Below, one piece after another: positions 1 through 7,701 of a stretch of DNA of 64,000 nt. The translations under genes and the position numbers were made by a program. The notes under the pieces were generated by a model, which was not told the origin of the DNA, did no database searches, and saw only the letters and a program-made list of their open reading frames with translations. The stretch covers positions 5,394,001-5,458,000 of the forward strand of contig JADKGW010000001.1 of NCBI GenBank assembly GCA_016722075.1, read 5' to 3'. This stretch comes from Candidatus Kouleothrix ribensis. GTDB taxonomy: Bacteria > Chloroflexota > Chloroflexia > Chloroflexales > Roseiflexaceae. How positions within the stretch are numbered: position 1 is the stretch's first letter; each line of letters opens with the position of its first letter.

Positions 1-780
1 CGCGCCGACACAGTGGTGGAGGTTGGCCCTGGCCTGGGCGTGCTCACCTGGGAGCTGTTGGGCCGCGCCGGGCATGTGATCAGCGTCGAGCTCGACCCGC
101 GCCTGGCCGAACGGTTGCGCCACGAGCTGGCCGGCCAGCCGCACTTTACGCTGGTACAGGGCGATATTCTGCGCCAATCGACCGAACAGTTGCTTCACAA
201 TCTGGCAGCGCTACCGATCATCCAGCGCGATTCTCAGTTCTCGGCTCTCGATTCTCGCTACAAAGTCGTGGCCAACCTGCCCTATGCAATCACCTCGGCG
301 GCGCTACGGCACTTTCTCGAGGCCGAGGCCAAGCCCGCGCTGATCGTGGTGCTGGTGCAGTGGGAAGTGGCCGAGCGGATCACCGCCGGGCCGGGCGACT
401 TGAGCGTGCTGGCCCACTCGGTGCAGCTCTACGCGCGGCCCGAGATCGTGGCGCGCATACCGGCCGCCAGCTTCTTCCCTGCCCCGGCCGTCGATTCAGC
501 CGTGCTGCGGCTGCATATACGCCCCGCGCCGGCGGTTGCCGTGCCGATCACCCCGCTGATGCGCCTGATCAAGGCCGGGTTCCTCCAATCGCGCAAGAAG
601 CTCTCGAATGCGCTGCCGACCGGCCTGGCCGCGATGGGCACGCCGATCGACAAGGAGCGTGCGCTGGCAGCACTTGCCGCCGCCGGCATCGACCCCGGCC
701 GCCGCGCCGAGACGGTGTTGCTCGAAGAGTGGGCCAGGCTATACGCGGCGCTCGTGGGCCTTGCCTCCCCTGGTGCATGA
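1..780 (+). CDS. rsmA: 16S rRNA (adenine1518/1519-N6)-dimethyltransferase, 5'-truncated by window edge
   Basis: RsmA/KsgA dimethylates two adjacent adenines in the 3' terminal helix of 16S rRNA using S-adenosylmethionine, late in 30S assembly. The frame is open through base 1, so the N-terminus lies outside the window. The SAM-binding glycine motif (VEVGPGLGVLT) starts about residue 6 of the visible part, an acidic SAM-ribose position (SVELD) follows, and the catalytic motif IV reads ANLPYAITS. The C-terminal RNA-binding helical domain is present and the gene ends with TGA at 780. Odd: between the conserved GDIL and KVVANLPY segments there are about 20 extra residues, and the DNA of that insert carries four degenerate heptamers (229-256). 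This is seen in the sequence; the size of the insert is judged against my memory of family members. The family assignment is firm. Confidence 0.95.
   Translation, partial: RADTVVEVGPGLGVLTWELLGRAGHVISVELDPRLAERLRHELAGQPHFTLVQGDILRQSTEQLLHNLAALPIIQRDSQFSALDSRYKVVANLPYAITSAALRHFLEAEAKPALIVVLVQWEVAERITAGPGDLSVLAHSVQLYARPEIVARIPAASFFPAPAVDSAVLRLHIRPAPAVAVPITPLMRLIKAGFLQSRKKLSNALPTGLAAMGTPIDKERALAALAAAGIDPGRRAETVLLEEWARLYAALVGLASPGA
229..256 (+). repeat. intragenic heptamer array in rsmA
   Basis: Four consecutive 7-base units of the type RRYTCTC (GATTCTC, AGTTCTC, GGCTCTC and GATTCTC again) lie inside rsmA, in the loop before the catalytic NLPY motif. They belong to the same RRTTNNN family as the arrays at 2065, 5328, 9719, 34692 and 50962. 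The four units total 28 bases, which is not a multiple of three, so neighbouring bases must have been gained or lost to keep the frame. Confidence 0.6.
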
Positions 781-901
781 TAGATACGGCGTACGTGGCG
801 GCTCGTGTTGCACCGGCCCGTGCCAGCGGTTAGCAAAATGCCAATCGCGTAAGCCCGGTAGCTAAGCGCTCGGCGTAGCCGGGCGCTGGTTCATAATGAG
901 T

Positions 902-920
902 CAAGAAATGTCATGTCTTG
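902..920. promoter_or_regulatory. 19-bp near-perfect palindrome upstream of the lipoprotein gene
   Basis: CAAGA at 902-906 and TCTTG at 916-920 bracket a centre that is itself nearly symmetric, giving 16 matching positions of 18 around a central T. It lies about 73 bases upstream of the lipoprotein start at 993 and 20 bases upstream of a possible -35 element, so an operator is plausible. No cognate regulator is evident. Confidence 0.3.
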
Positions 921-939
921 GCGCGCGGCGCGTGCTAGA

Positions 940-968
940 TTGCATCCGGCTGTGACACTTGTTATCGT
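940..968 (+). promoter_or_regulatory. possible promoter of the lipoprotein gene
   Basis: TTGCAT (940-945), a 17-base spacer and TATCGT (963-968) match the housekeeping hexamers at four of six positions each. Transcription would begin near 975, 18 bases before the ATG. Weak match, but position and spacing are right. Confidence 0.3.
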
Positions 969-992
969 TTCACCAACATCACAGGAGGCCGT

Positions 993-1427
993 ATGAAATT
1001 CTCGAGCCGATTGCTGCTTGCCATGCTGGCCGCCCTCGCCGTGCTGGCGCTGGCGGCGTGTGGCGGCAGCGCGCCCGCCAAGCTGGCCGACATCCCGAGC
1101 TACCCCGATGCGGTGCAGCTGAAGCCTGGCGAGAACCCGATCGCCGACACGCTGGCGAAAAATGTACAGCAGGCCGGCAGCATGGGCGCGAATATCGACC
1201 AGACGATCTTTACGTTGCCGCAGGGCGCCAGCTGGGATCAGGTCAAGCAGTTCTACACCGACAAACTTGGCAGCGATGGCTGGCAGTCGACCAACTTGCC
1301 CATCCCCGACAACGATGTGTTCAAGATGGCTAACTGGCGCCGTGGCAGCCAGAATCTGACGGTCGCGCAGCTGACCGAGCCAGTCAAGAACGACACATTC
1401 CTGCTGTTCTCGCTGGCCACCAACTAG
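993..1427 (+). CDS. small secreted lipoprotein of unknown function
   Basis: A 144-residue protein with a clear type II signal peptide: charged MKFSSR, a hydrophobic stretch and lipobox LALAAC, giving a lipid-anchored Cys at about residue 23. The mature part is about 120 residues, soluble, with no Cys pairs or repeats that I recognise; it contains a pattern often seen in small extracytoplasmic proteins (a 'FYTDKLGSDGW' segment similar in feel to DUF-type domains in which a polypeptide binds and presents a ligand), but I cannot assign a function. The start is fixed by AGGAGG at 983-988, five bases before the ATG. It is monocistronic: a strong hairpin follows the stop, and metH converges from the other side. 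Confidence 0.85.
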   Translation: MKFSSRLLLAMLAALAVLALAACGGSAPAKLADIPSYPDAVQLKPGENPIADTLAKNVQQAGSMGANIDQTIFTLPQGASWDQVKQFYTDKLGSDGWQSTNLPIPDNDVFKMANWRRGSQNLTVAQLTEPVKNDTFLLFSLATN

Positions 1428-1450
1428 GCATACCTACCAGGGGCAGCTCG

Positions 1451-1493
1451 AAAGGGTGGCATAGAGGGATTTTGTCCCTCCATGCCACCCTTT
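1451..1493. terminator. bidirectional terminator hairpin between the lipoprotein gene and metH
   Basis: A 12-bp stem (AAAGGGTGGCAT at 1451-1462 with 1482-1493) is extended by a further 6-bp inner stem (1464-1469 with 1475-1480) and a five-base TTTTG loop; one A/C mismatch separates the two stems. The arm ends in AAA/TTT, giving short U runs in both directions. It sits between convergent genes. Confidence 0.8.
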
Positions 1494-1517
1494 CGGATCG
1501 ACGCGGTGGCAGTGCCG

Positions 1518-4500
1518 CTACGCCACCACCGCAGTCACATCATGGCCAGCGCGCTCGGCTGCCGAGCCGATGCTGAAGTATTTCGCTTCGGGGTGGTGTA
1601 CGACAATCGCTGCTGTGCTCTGCTCGGGCACCAGCTGAAATGCCTCGGTCAGTGTCACGCCGATCTGCTCGGCCGGCAGAATGCCAAATAGCTTGGCGTG
1701 TTCATCCAGATCTGGGCAGGCCGGGTAGCCCCACGAATAGCGCTTGCCACCCTCGCCACGCAGCCCCAGGCTCTGGCGCACCAGCCGGTTCGTATACTCG
1801 GCCAGCGCCTCGGCCAGCGACACGCTCAGCCCATGGATGTAGTAGCTGCGGCTGTAGTCGCCGGTTTTGTGCAGCGCTTCGGTCAGGTCGTCGACGCGCG
1901 TGCCCATCGTTACGATCTGGAATGCGGCCACATCGAAGCCGCTCGCGTCACTGCGGAAGTAGTCGGCCAGGCACAGCCGCTCGCGCTCGGGCTGGCGTGG
2001 GAACACAAAACGGGTTAGCTCGCGAAGCGAGCTGAGCGCCGTGAACGGAACATGGCTGGCGCCTGGCTCTGGGTTCTGGGTTCTCACGCTGGCCGGGTCG
2101 TACACGATCAGCTCGTTGCCGTTGGCGCGCACCGGGAAGTAGCCGTACACCACCTTCGGCTCGAGCCAGCCGTCGCGCTCGGCTTCGCGCAGCAGCTCGC
2201 GCGTCTTCAGCTCGAAATCGCGCTTCAGCTGCTCCCACTCCGGGCCTTTGGCGTTCTTAGCGCCCCATTGCAGCCGGTACAGCGCGTTGCGGTCGAGGCA
2301 GTCGACCACATCTTGCAGCTTGATGCGTGTCATCACCTGCGCGCCCCAGAACGGTGGCGTAGGCACCGGCACGTCGCGGCGCACATTCGAGCGCACCTGC
2401 TCGGCGGCCTGGCTGGCCTTGCCCAGATCGGCCAGCGCCACGCGCCCGCGCTGCCGTTGATGCAGCACCGCCGCCGCGTCGACGATCGTCTGCCGGGTGA
2501 ACTGCGGGCCTATGGCCGGGTCGGCCAGCTTGTCCATCGTTTCGAGGCCCTCGAATGCATCTTTACAGTAGAACACGCCCGGCTCGTACGGCTGCTCGTC
2601 GGCTACAAAGCTGATGCGCTGGCCGTATTGTTTGTTGATCGCCGCCCCGCCCACTAGCACCGGGAAGCTCAGCCCGCGCCGGTGCAGCTCTTGCACGCAC
2701 AGCGGCATTTGCTTCGAGGTGCTCACCAGCAGCGCCGAGAGGCCGATCGCGTCGGCCTGTATCTCAACCGCCTTCTCAATGATCGTGTTCAGCGGCACTT
2801 GCTTGCCCAGGTCGTATACCGTGTAGCCGTTGTTCGCCAGGATCGTATGCACCAGGTTCTTGCCGATGTCGTGGACATCGCCATAGACCGTCGCCAGCAC
2901 CACTCTGCCTTTGGTCGCGCCGTCGAGCTTGTCGAGGTAGCGCTCGAGGTAGGCCACGGTCTTCTTCATCACCTCGGCGCTCTGCAGCACAAATGGCAGG
3001 ATCAGCTGGCCGGCCCCGAACAGGTCGCCGACCTCCTTCATCGCTGGCAGCAGCACGCTGTTGAGGACATTGACGGCGGCCTCTCCCTTCGGCAGTGCGC
3101 TCGCAGGCCGATCGGTTTGCAAGGGTGCGGGTTGAACGGTGCTATCGCCGGCCCGCACGCCCGAACCTGCGACGTGCAACTGGAAATCGTCAACCGATAG
3201 ATTCATCTGCTCGGCCATCAGCAGATCCACATCGTCCTCGACGCCCTCTTTCTTGCGGTGGACGATCTTCCAGTGCAGGCGTTGCGCTACGGTCATACCA
3301 GCGGTCGCGTCGGCCTTGCTCTCGGTCTCGGCGGTAGCGTTCTGCTCGTAGAATTGGATGAAGCGCGTCAGCGCATCATCGCGCCGGTTGAAGATCAAGT
3401 CTTCGCACAGCTCACGCTGCTCGGCTGGAATCTCGGCATACGGCATGACGTGGGCCGGGTTGATGATCGCGGTATCGAGCCCGGCCGCGATAGCGTGCTG
3501 CAAGAAGACCGAGTTCAGCGCGGCGCGCGCGTGCGGCGCGACCCCGAACGACAGGTTGCTCACACCGAGTGTGGTGAAGCAGCCGGGCAGGTGCTGCTTC
3601 ACCAGCCGTATGCCCTCGATCGTCTCGATCGCCGCGCGGCGCAGCTCGTCCTGGCCGGTTGTGATTGGGAAGGTCAGCACGTCGAAGATCAGCGCCTCGT
3701 TCGGCACGCCAAACTCGTCCTGTGCGATCTGCGCGATCCGCTGGGCGATCGATAGTTTCTGCGCGGCCGTATGGGCCATGCCGTCTTCGTCGATCGTCAT
3801 CACCATCACGGCCGCGCCGTAGCGCGCCACCAGCGGCATGGTTCGATCGAGCTTCTCGCCGCGCCCGCCCTCAAGCGAGAGCGAGTTGATGATCGCGCGG
3901 CCGGGGTAGATTTCCAGCGCCGCCTTGAGCACGTCGGCCTCGGTGGTGTCGAGCACCAGCGGCAGCTCGACATTCATGGTCAGCTTTTTCACAAGCCGGG
4001 TCATCTGGTCGAGTTCGTCGGCCCGCTCGGTAGTGGCCACACACACATCGAGCAGGTGCGCGCCGCCGTCGACCTGCTCGCGCGCTACTTCCAGCACGCC
4101 GTCGTAGTCGTCGTTCAGCAGCAGCCGCTTGACCTTGCGCGAGCCGAGCGTGTTGACGCGCTCGCCGATCATGGTGATCGTCGCATCCTGGCGCAGTGCG
4201 GCGGCTTTCACGCCCGACGACACACTTGGGATGTAGTCGATCGTGCGCGGCGTCGGCGTGCGCTGGTAGCCCACGGCCGCGCGCAGCGCGCGGATATGCG
4301 CCGGCGTAGTGCCGCAGCAGCCGCCCACCACCGCCACGCCATACGTGTGAACGAACTCGCCCAGGATGCGCGCGAACGGCTCGGGCTGCATCGGGTAGAC
4401 CGTTTCGCCGTCGACTTCGAGCGGCAGGCCGGCGTTGGGGATGCACGAGATCGGCAGCCGCGAGTGTGTACACAGGTATTGGATGGCCTCGCGCATATGC

Positions 4501-5210
4501 TCGGGGCCGGTGCTGCAGTTCAGGCCGATCACATCGACCGGCATTGCCTCAAGTGTGGCGATGACCGCCGGCACCTCGGTGCCTAACAGCATGCGGCCCG
4601 ATAGGTCGAGGAAGATCTGTGCCTGCACAGCCACCGGCCGGCCGGCGCTGGCCTTCGCGCGGCGGATGCCGTCGATCGCGGCTTTGACCTCGAGGATATC
4701 GACGCTGGTCTCGATCAGCAGCACGTCTACGCCGCCGGCGATCAGTGCGCTGGCCTGCTCGTAGAAGATCTCGGACAACTCGTCGAAGCTAATATCGGCC
4801 AGCGCCGGGTCGTCCGACGAAGGCAGCTTGCCGGTTGGCCCGAGCGAGCCAGCCACGTAGCGCGGGCGGCCATCCTGGGCCTCAAAGCGATCGGCCACGC
4901 TGCGCGCCAGCCGCGCGGCGGCCTGGTTGATCTCGGCGGTGCGCTCGGCCAGGCCCCATTCCTCCAGCCGCAGGCGCGTGCTCTGGAAGGTATCGGTCTC
5001 GAGCACGTCGCAGCCTGCCTCCATGAACGACGTGTGGATCTGCTCGATCACGTCGGGCCGGGTGATCACCAGGTAGTCGCGGTTGCCGTTGGTGCGCTCG
5101 CCACCGTAGTCCTCGGCGCTCAGGTTGAATAGGTCGATGCTGGTGCCCATCGCGCCGTCGTAGAGCAACACGCGCGCTCGTAGTGCTTCGAGGTAGGTTG
5201 GCTTGTTCAC
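1518..5210 (-). CDS. metH: cobalamin-dependent methionine synthase
   Basis: Transfers the methyl group of 5-methyltetrahydrofolate to homocysteine through enzyme-bound methylcobalamin. All four modules are present in 1230 residues, the normal length: homocysteine domain (1-310; DGAMGTS, zinc ligands in LNCSTGPEHM and VGGCCGTT), pterin domain (330-620; GERVNTLGSRK), cobalamin module (650-890; lower-axial motif GDVHDIGKN and LVGGAAI) and the C-terminal reactivation domain (RYSWGYPACPD), which rebinds SAM to repair oxidised cob(II)alamin. The ATG has no strong Shine-Dalgarno sequence. Upstream lie a SAM-I riboswitch, its terminator and a good promoter, so expression should fall when SAM is plentiful. 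Odd: residues around 1042-1049 (TQNPEPGA) are encoded by heptamer repeats at 2065-2085, in a variable surface loop of the reactivation domain. Confidence 0.97.
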   Translation of the reverse strand: MNKPTYLEALRARVLLYDGAMGTSIDLFNLSAEDYGGERTNGNRDYLVITRPDVIEQIHTSFMEAGCDVLETDTFQSTRLRLEEWGLAERTAEINQAAARLARSVADRFEAQDGRPRYVAGSLGPTGKLPSSDDPALADISFDELSEIFYEQASALIAGGVDVLLIETSVDILEVKAAIDGIRRAKASAGRPVAVQAQIFLDLSGRMLLGTEVPAVIATLEAMPVDVIGLNCSTGPEHMREAIQYLCTHSRLPISCIPNAGLPLEVDGETVYPMQPEPFARILGEFVHTYGVAVVGGCCGTTPAHIRALRAAVGYQRTPTPRTIDYIPSVSSGVKAAALRQDATITMIGERVNTLGSRKVKRLLLNDDYDGVLEVAREQVDGGAHLLDVCVATTERADELDQMTRLVKKLTMNVELPLVLDTTEADVLKAALEIYPGRAIINSLSLEGGRGEKLDRTMPLVARYGAAVMVMTIDEDGMAHTAAQKLSIAQRIAQIAQDEFGVPNEALIFDVLTFPITTGQDELRRAAIETIEGIRLVKQHLPGCFTTLGVSNLSFGVAPHARAALNSVFLQHAIAAGLDTAIINPAHVMPYAEIPAEQRELCEDLIFNRRDDALTRFIQFYEQNATAETESKADATAGMTVAQRLHWKIVHRKKEGVEDDVDLLMAEQMNLSVDDFQLHVAGSGVRAGDSTVQPAPLQTDRPASALPKGEAAVNVLNSVLLPAMKEVGDLFGAGQLILPFVLQSAEVMKKTVAYLERYLDKLDGATKGRVVLATVYGDVHDIGKNLVHTILANNGYTVYDLGKQVPLNTIIEKAVEIQADAIGLSALLVSTSKQMPLCVQELHRRGLSFPVLVGGAAINKQYGQRISFVADEQPYEPGVFYCKDAFEGLETMDKLADPAIGPQFTRQTIVDAAAVLHQRQRGRVALADLGKASQAAEQVRSNVRRDVPVPTPPFWGAQVMTRIKLQDVVDCLDRNALYRLQWGAKNAKGPEWEQLKRDFELKTRELLREAERDGWLEPKVVYGYFPVRANGNELIVYDPASVRTQNPEPGASHVPFTALSSLRELTRFVFPRQPERERLCLADYFRSDASGFDVAAFQIVTMGTRVDDLTEALHKTGDYSRSYYIHGLSVSLAEALAEYTNRLVRQSLGLRGEGGKRYSWGYPACPDLDEHAKLFGILPAEQIGVTLTEAFQLVPEQSTAAIVVHHPEAKYFSIGSAAERAGHDVTAVVA
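2065..2085. repeat. intragenic heptamer array in metH
   Basis: Three 7-base units (GGCTCTG, GGTTCTG, GGTTCTC on the plus strand) lie in the reactivation-domain coding region of metH. The 21 bases are exactly seven codons, so the array is frame-neutral. It belongs to the RRTTNNN family found elsewhere in this window. Confidence 0.6.
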
Positions 5211-5238
5211 GGGTACCTCATTCTTCGAACAACAAAAG

Positions 5239-5260
5239 CCCCCACGCGCTGGCGTGAGGG
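5239..5260 (-). terminator. intrinsic terminator of the SAM riboswitch expression platform
   Basis: On the minus strand CCCTCACGC (5260-5252) pairs with GCGTGGGGG (5247-5239), nine pairs with one U-G, followed by TTTTGTTGTT. It lies between the aptamer and the metH ATG, so the switch most likely acts by premature termination of transcription. Confidence 0.8.
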
Positions 5261-5274
5261 AACTATACTATGTC

Positions 5275-5450
5275 CTCATCTCCCAGCTTGCGCTGTCGGA
5301 GTTAGCACCTTTCATCCCAGGTTATAAGCTATGAGTTATGAGTTTTGAGTTATTCTATGGTTAACTCAGCGCTCACAATTCAAAACTGAAAACTAAGGAA
5401 GGGGTTGCCGGGGTTTCACAGGGCCGATCCCTCCACCCCTCTGGATGAGC
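5275..5450 (-). promoter_or_regulatory. SAM-I (S-box) riboswitch upstream of metH, with an enlarged arm
   Basis: Minus-strand RNA read from 5450 shows the S-box core in order: P1 strand CTCATC (5449-5444), AGAGGGGTGGAGGGAT, the SAM-binding segment GGCCCTGTGAAACCCCGGCAACC, then GGTGCTAACTCCGACAGC and the closing P1 strand GATGAG (5280-5275). The core is close to the family consensus. Between GCAACC and GGTGCTAA the usual short arm (P3) is replaced by about 75 bases made of two inverted heptamer arrays that can fold on themselves. Family knowledge: SAM-I elements shut off methionine genes when SAM binds. The placement before metH and a downstream terminator fit this. The identification is by consensus, not by covariance search. 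Confidence 0.93.
5328..5398. repeat. inverted pair of heptamer arrays in the riboswitch arm
   Basis: Units such as GTTATGA, GTTTTGA and GTTATTC run from 5328 to 5355; units such as ACTCAGC, GCTCACA, ATTCAAA, ACTGAAA and ACTAAGG run from 5364 to 5398 in the opposite sense. The two halves are complementary (for example TTGAGTTA with TTAACTCA, GTTTTGA with TTCAAAAC) and would form a long imperfect hairpin capping P3. It is AT-rich compared with the surroundings. Confidence 0.7.
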
Positions 5451-5470
5451 GATATTCGATTGTGAACGGC

Positions 5471-5499
5471 AGTATAGCAGGGCGAACTGTGCTTGTCAA
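5471..5499 (-). promoter_or_regulatory. promoter of the metH riboswitch transcript
   Basis: Minus-strand TTGACA (5499-5494), a 17-base spacer and TATACT (5476-5471). Transcription would start near 5464, about 14 bases before the aptamer. The -35 element lies only two bases beyond the stop codon of the response regulator gene. Confidence 0.85.
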
Positions 5500-5501
5500 T
5501 G

Positions 5502-5945
5502 CTACCACCAGAACGACTGCCCGCTTAACATCGCGCGGATCTGGTCGCAGATTTTGTCGGGCTGAATAGGTTTGCTGATAAAGCTGTCGAAGCCGGCGTC
5601 TTTGGCGCGCAGACGGGTCTGGTGCATAATGTTGGCGGTCACCGCCGCGATATGCGCGCGGGCCGATTGTGGGTGCGCGCGCAGGCGCTTTAGCACTGCG
5701 AAGCCGTCTTCGCCCGGCAGGCCAATATCGAGCAACACCAGATCGATCTGCGGCAGTGCTTCGATCAGCTGGATCAGCTTGGCGCCGCTGCCACGATGGT
5801 AGAAGTGCTTGAATCCGGCGTGCCGCAGCAGCTCTTCAACGATCAGGTAGGCGTTGGGGTCGTCTTCCACCAGAATGATATAGGCATGCTCCGGGCGATC
5901 ATCTGCGTCTGGGTCGAGCTGCCGCTGCGTGTTTGTATATGTCAT
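5502..5945 (-). CDS. single-domain response regulator (receiver only)
   Basis: A 147-residue CheY-like receiver. It shows the acidic pocket (LVEDD), the phosphoacceptor Asp in VLLDIGLP and the conserved Lys in ISKPIQP; an unstructured acidic N-terminal extension of about 20 residues precedes it. There is no output domain, so it must work by protein contacts or as a phosphorelay intermediate. It begins 19 bases after the stop of the histidine kinase gene and has a Shine-Dalgarno-like AGAGGTG, so the two genes form an operon and the kinase is the likely phosphodonor. The partner is inferred from context. Confidence 0.9.
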   Translation of the reverse strand: MTYTNTQRQLDPDADDRPEHAYIILVEDDPNAYLIVEELLRHAGFKHFYHRGSGAKLIQLIEALPQIDLVLLDIGLPGEDGFAVLKRLRAHPQSARAHIAAVTANIMHQTRLRAKDAGFDSFISKPIQPDKICDQIRAMLSGQSFWW

Positions 5946-5964
5946 GGCCTACACCTCTGGGGAT

Positions 5965-7458
5965 CTAATCGGCCGCCGCCAGCGCCTGCTCGGCCGCTGC
6001 CGGCAGCCCCAGCAGCAGGTTGGCGCGAATCTGCTCGTCGGTCACCACCGGCAGCGTAAATCGGAAGGTCGACCCATGCCCTAGCGTACTCACCACACTA
6101 AGCTGGCCGCCGTGTAGCTCAACCAGCCGGCGGCTGATCGGTAACCCCAGGCCGGTGCCGCCATAGCGGCGCGAGAGTGTCTCGTCGGCCTGGCGATACT
6201 CTTCGAAGATCAGCTCAATATGCTCATCGGCGATGCCGATGCCGCTATCTTCGACCTCGATCACCGCATAGCCTGGGTCGGGCGCAGTGCCGCCGGCATT
6301 GACCGGTGTGCCTGGCGCGGTATATACACGGAGTGTAATGCTGCCGCGCTCGGTGAACTTCACCGCGTTCGAGAGCAGGTTCAGCAGCACCTGCGCCGTG
6401 CGCACCCGGTCGGCATACACCAGCGGCAGATCAACCGCAAGCTCGGTGCGCAAGGCGATCGGCTTGCCCAGCGCCAGGCTGCTGGCCGTCATCAGTGCGT
6501 CCTGGAGAATCGGCTCGATCTGGGTCGGCTCGCGCTGCAGGTCGAGCCGGCCAGCCTCGATCTTAGCGTTGTCGAGGATGTCGTTCAACAGCTTCAGCAG
6601 GTAGTTGCCCGAGTCGTAGATCCTGGCCATGTAGTTCTGCTGTTCAAGTGAGAGCGGCCCCTTAAGCTCTTGCTTGAGAATGTATGAGAAGCCGATGATT
6701 GCGTTTAGTGGTGTGCGCAGCTCGTGGCTCATATTCGCCACGAATTGCGACTTCATGCGGTTCGCATACTCGGCGATTGCCCGCGCGTGTTCGAGCTGCT
6801 TGTTCGAGGCCTGGAGCTGGCTGTTCAAGAAATCTTGCTCAAGCAGCGCGCGCTGAAGCTGCTTCTCGCTCTCGTAGAGCTGCGCCTCGCGCCGCTCGAC
6901 CTTATGGTAGCTGTCGATCGCCCACTCGACCGCAGTGAAGAAGCTCTGCGATGCGAGCATGGCCACCAACGCGCTCAGGTAGCCCAGCAGCACCGCCGCT
7001 AGAAACGGCAGCCGGCCGATATCGCCGATCGAGTTGGTGACCAGGGCCGCCAGTATCATCAGTACGGTTGCGCCGGTAGCTACCACGAAGCCAGTCCACG
7101 GCCGCAGCAAGATGCCGGCCATCACCACCACCAGCGGTGTGAAGAAGATGAATGGGTTGTGCGCGAACGGGTAGCTGCCGAACGTGACCATGATCGCGGC
7201 CAGCACGCCCGTGAGAAACAGCCCTACCGCCCAACGATACCGGCCGCGTTTGCGAAGCTGGTTGGCCAGCCAGTGCGTCAGCAGGAACACCAGGCCGATC
7301 TGCATGCTCAGCCTGGTCATCTCGGCGCCTACCAGGCCGGCGCTAAACAGCACGAAACCGGTAATGCCGAGGCTGAGCAGCAGCGTGGCGAACGAGTCTT
7401 CGCGCAGCGACTGCGTATACTCTTCCATTCGCGGCTGATTGGTGGCTGAGTTGCTCAT
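5965..7458 (-). CDS. membrane-bound sensor histidine kinase
   Basis: A 497-residue kinase. Residues about 22-175 hold roughly six hydrophobic segments with short loops, so sensing is probably within or near the membrane and not by a large periplasmic domain. A coiled-coil linker (185-235) leads to the HisKA domain with the phosphorylated His at about 245 (NMSHELRTPLN), then the ATPase domain: N box NLLSNAVKFTE, G1 DSGIGIADEHI and G2 GGTGLGLPISRR. The stop is followed after 19 bases by the receiver gene. The start chosen gives a short soluble N-terminus; Met11 is an alternative, and neither has a clear Shine-Dalgarno sequence. The signal is unknown. Confidence 0.92.
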   Translation of the reverse strand: MSNSATNQPRMEEYTQSLREDSFATLLLSLGITGFVLFSAGLVGAEMTRLSMQIGLVFLLTHWLANQLRKRGRYRWAVGLFLTGVLAAIMVTFGSYPFAHNPFIFFTPLVVVMAGILLRPWTGFVVATGATVLMILAALVTNSIGDIGRLPFLAAVLLGYLSALVAMLASQSFFTAVEWAIDSYHKVERREAQLYESEKQLQRALLEQDFLNSQLQASNKQLEHARAIAEYANRMKSQFVANMSHELRTPLNAIIGFSYILKQELKGPLSLEQQNYMARIYDSGNYLLKLLNDILDNAKIEAGRLDLQREPTQIEPILQDALMTASSLALGKPIALRTELAVDLPLVYADRVRTAQVLLNLLSNAVKFTERGSITLRVYTAPGTPVNAGGTAPDPGYAVIEVEDSGIGIADEHIELIFEEYRQADETLSRRYGGTGLGLPISRRLVELHGGQLSVVSTLGHGSTFRFTLPVVTDEQIRANLLLGLPAAAEQALAAAD

Positions 7459-7546
7459 AGCTCGCGCGCACGCTTGGCAGGCACGCTCGGCCGCTATGGC
7501 GGGCGCCGGTGTGCATCTGCGATCTCATGCCGGTGTGTCTGTGCTT

Positions 7547-7575
7547 ATTGTACGGCCGGTTGTTATGATTGTGAA
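7547..7575 (-). promoter_or_regulatory. promoter of the kinase-receiver operon
   Basis: Minus-strand TTCACA (7575-7570), 17-base spacer, TACAAT (7552-7547); five of six matches in each hexamer. Start of transcription near 7540, leaving an 80-base leader. Confidence 0.6.
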
Positions 7576-7612
7576 TAGTTCACCAGTGACAACTAAATGA
7601 CAATAATGCAAT

Positions 7613-7663
7613 CAGGCGCGCGGCAACTCCAGCGCCGTATTGGCTGGGGTCGCCACGCGCCTG
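7613..7663. terminator. imperfect hairpin after tkt
   Basis: CAGGCGCG (7613-7620) pairs with CGCGCCTG (7656-7663), and an inner CCAGC/GCTGG pair lies at 7629-7633 and 7643-7647. It falls 40 bases beyond the tkt stop and before the promoter of the next operon. No U run, so it may act as a weak or Rho-independent-like stop or only protect the 3' end. Confidence 0.45.
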
Positions 7664-7701
7664 TTCGGGGCACGTGTGAAGTAGATCGGGCAGCCGCTAC
7701 A

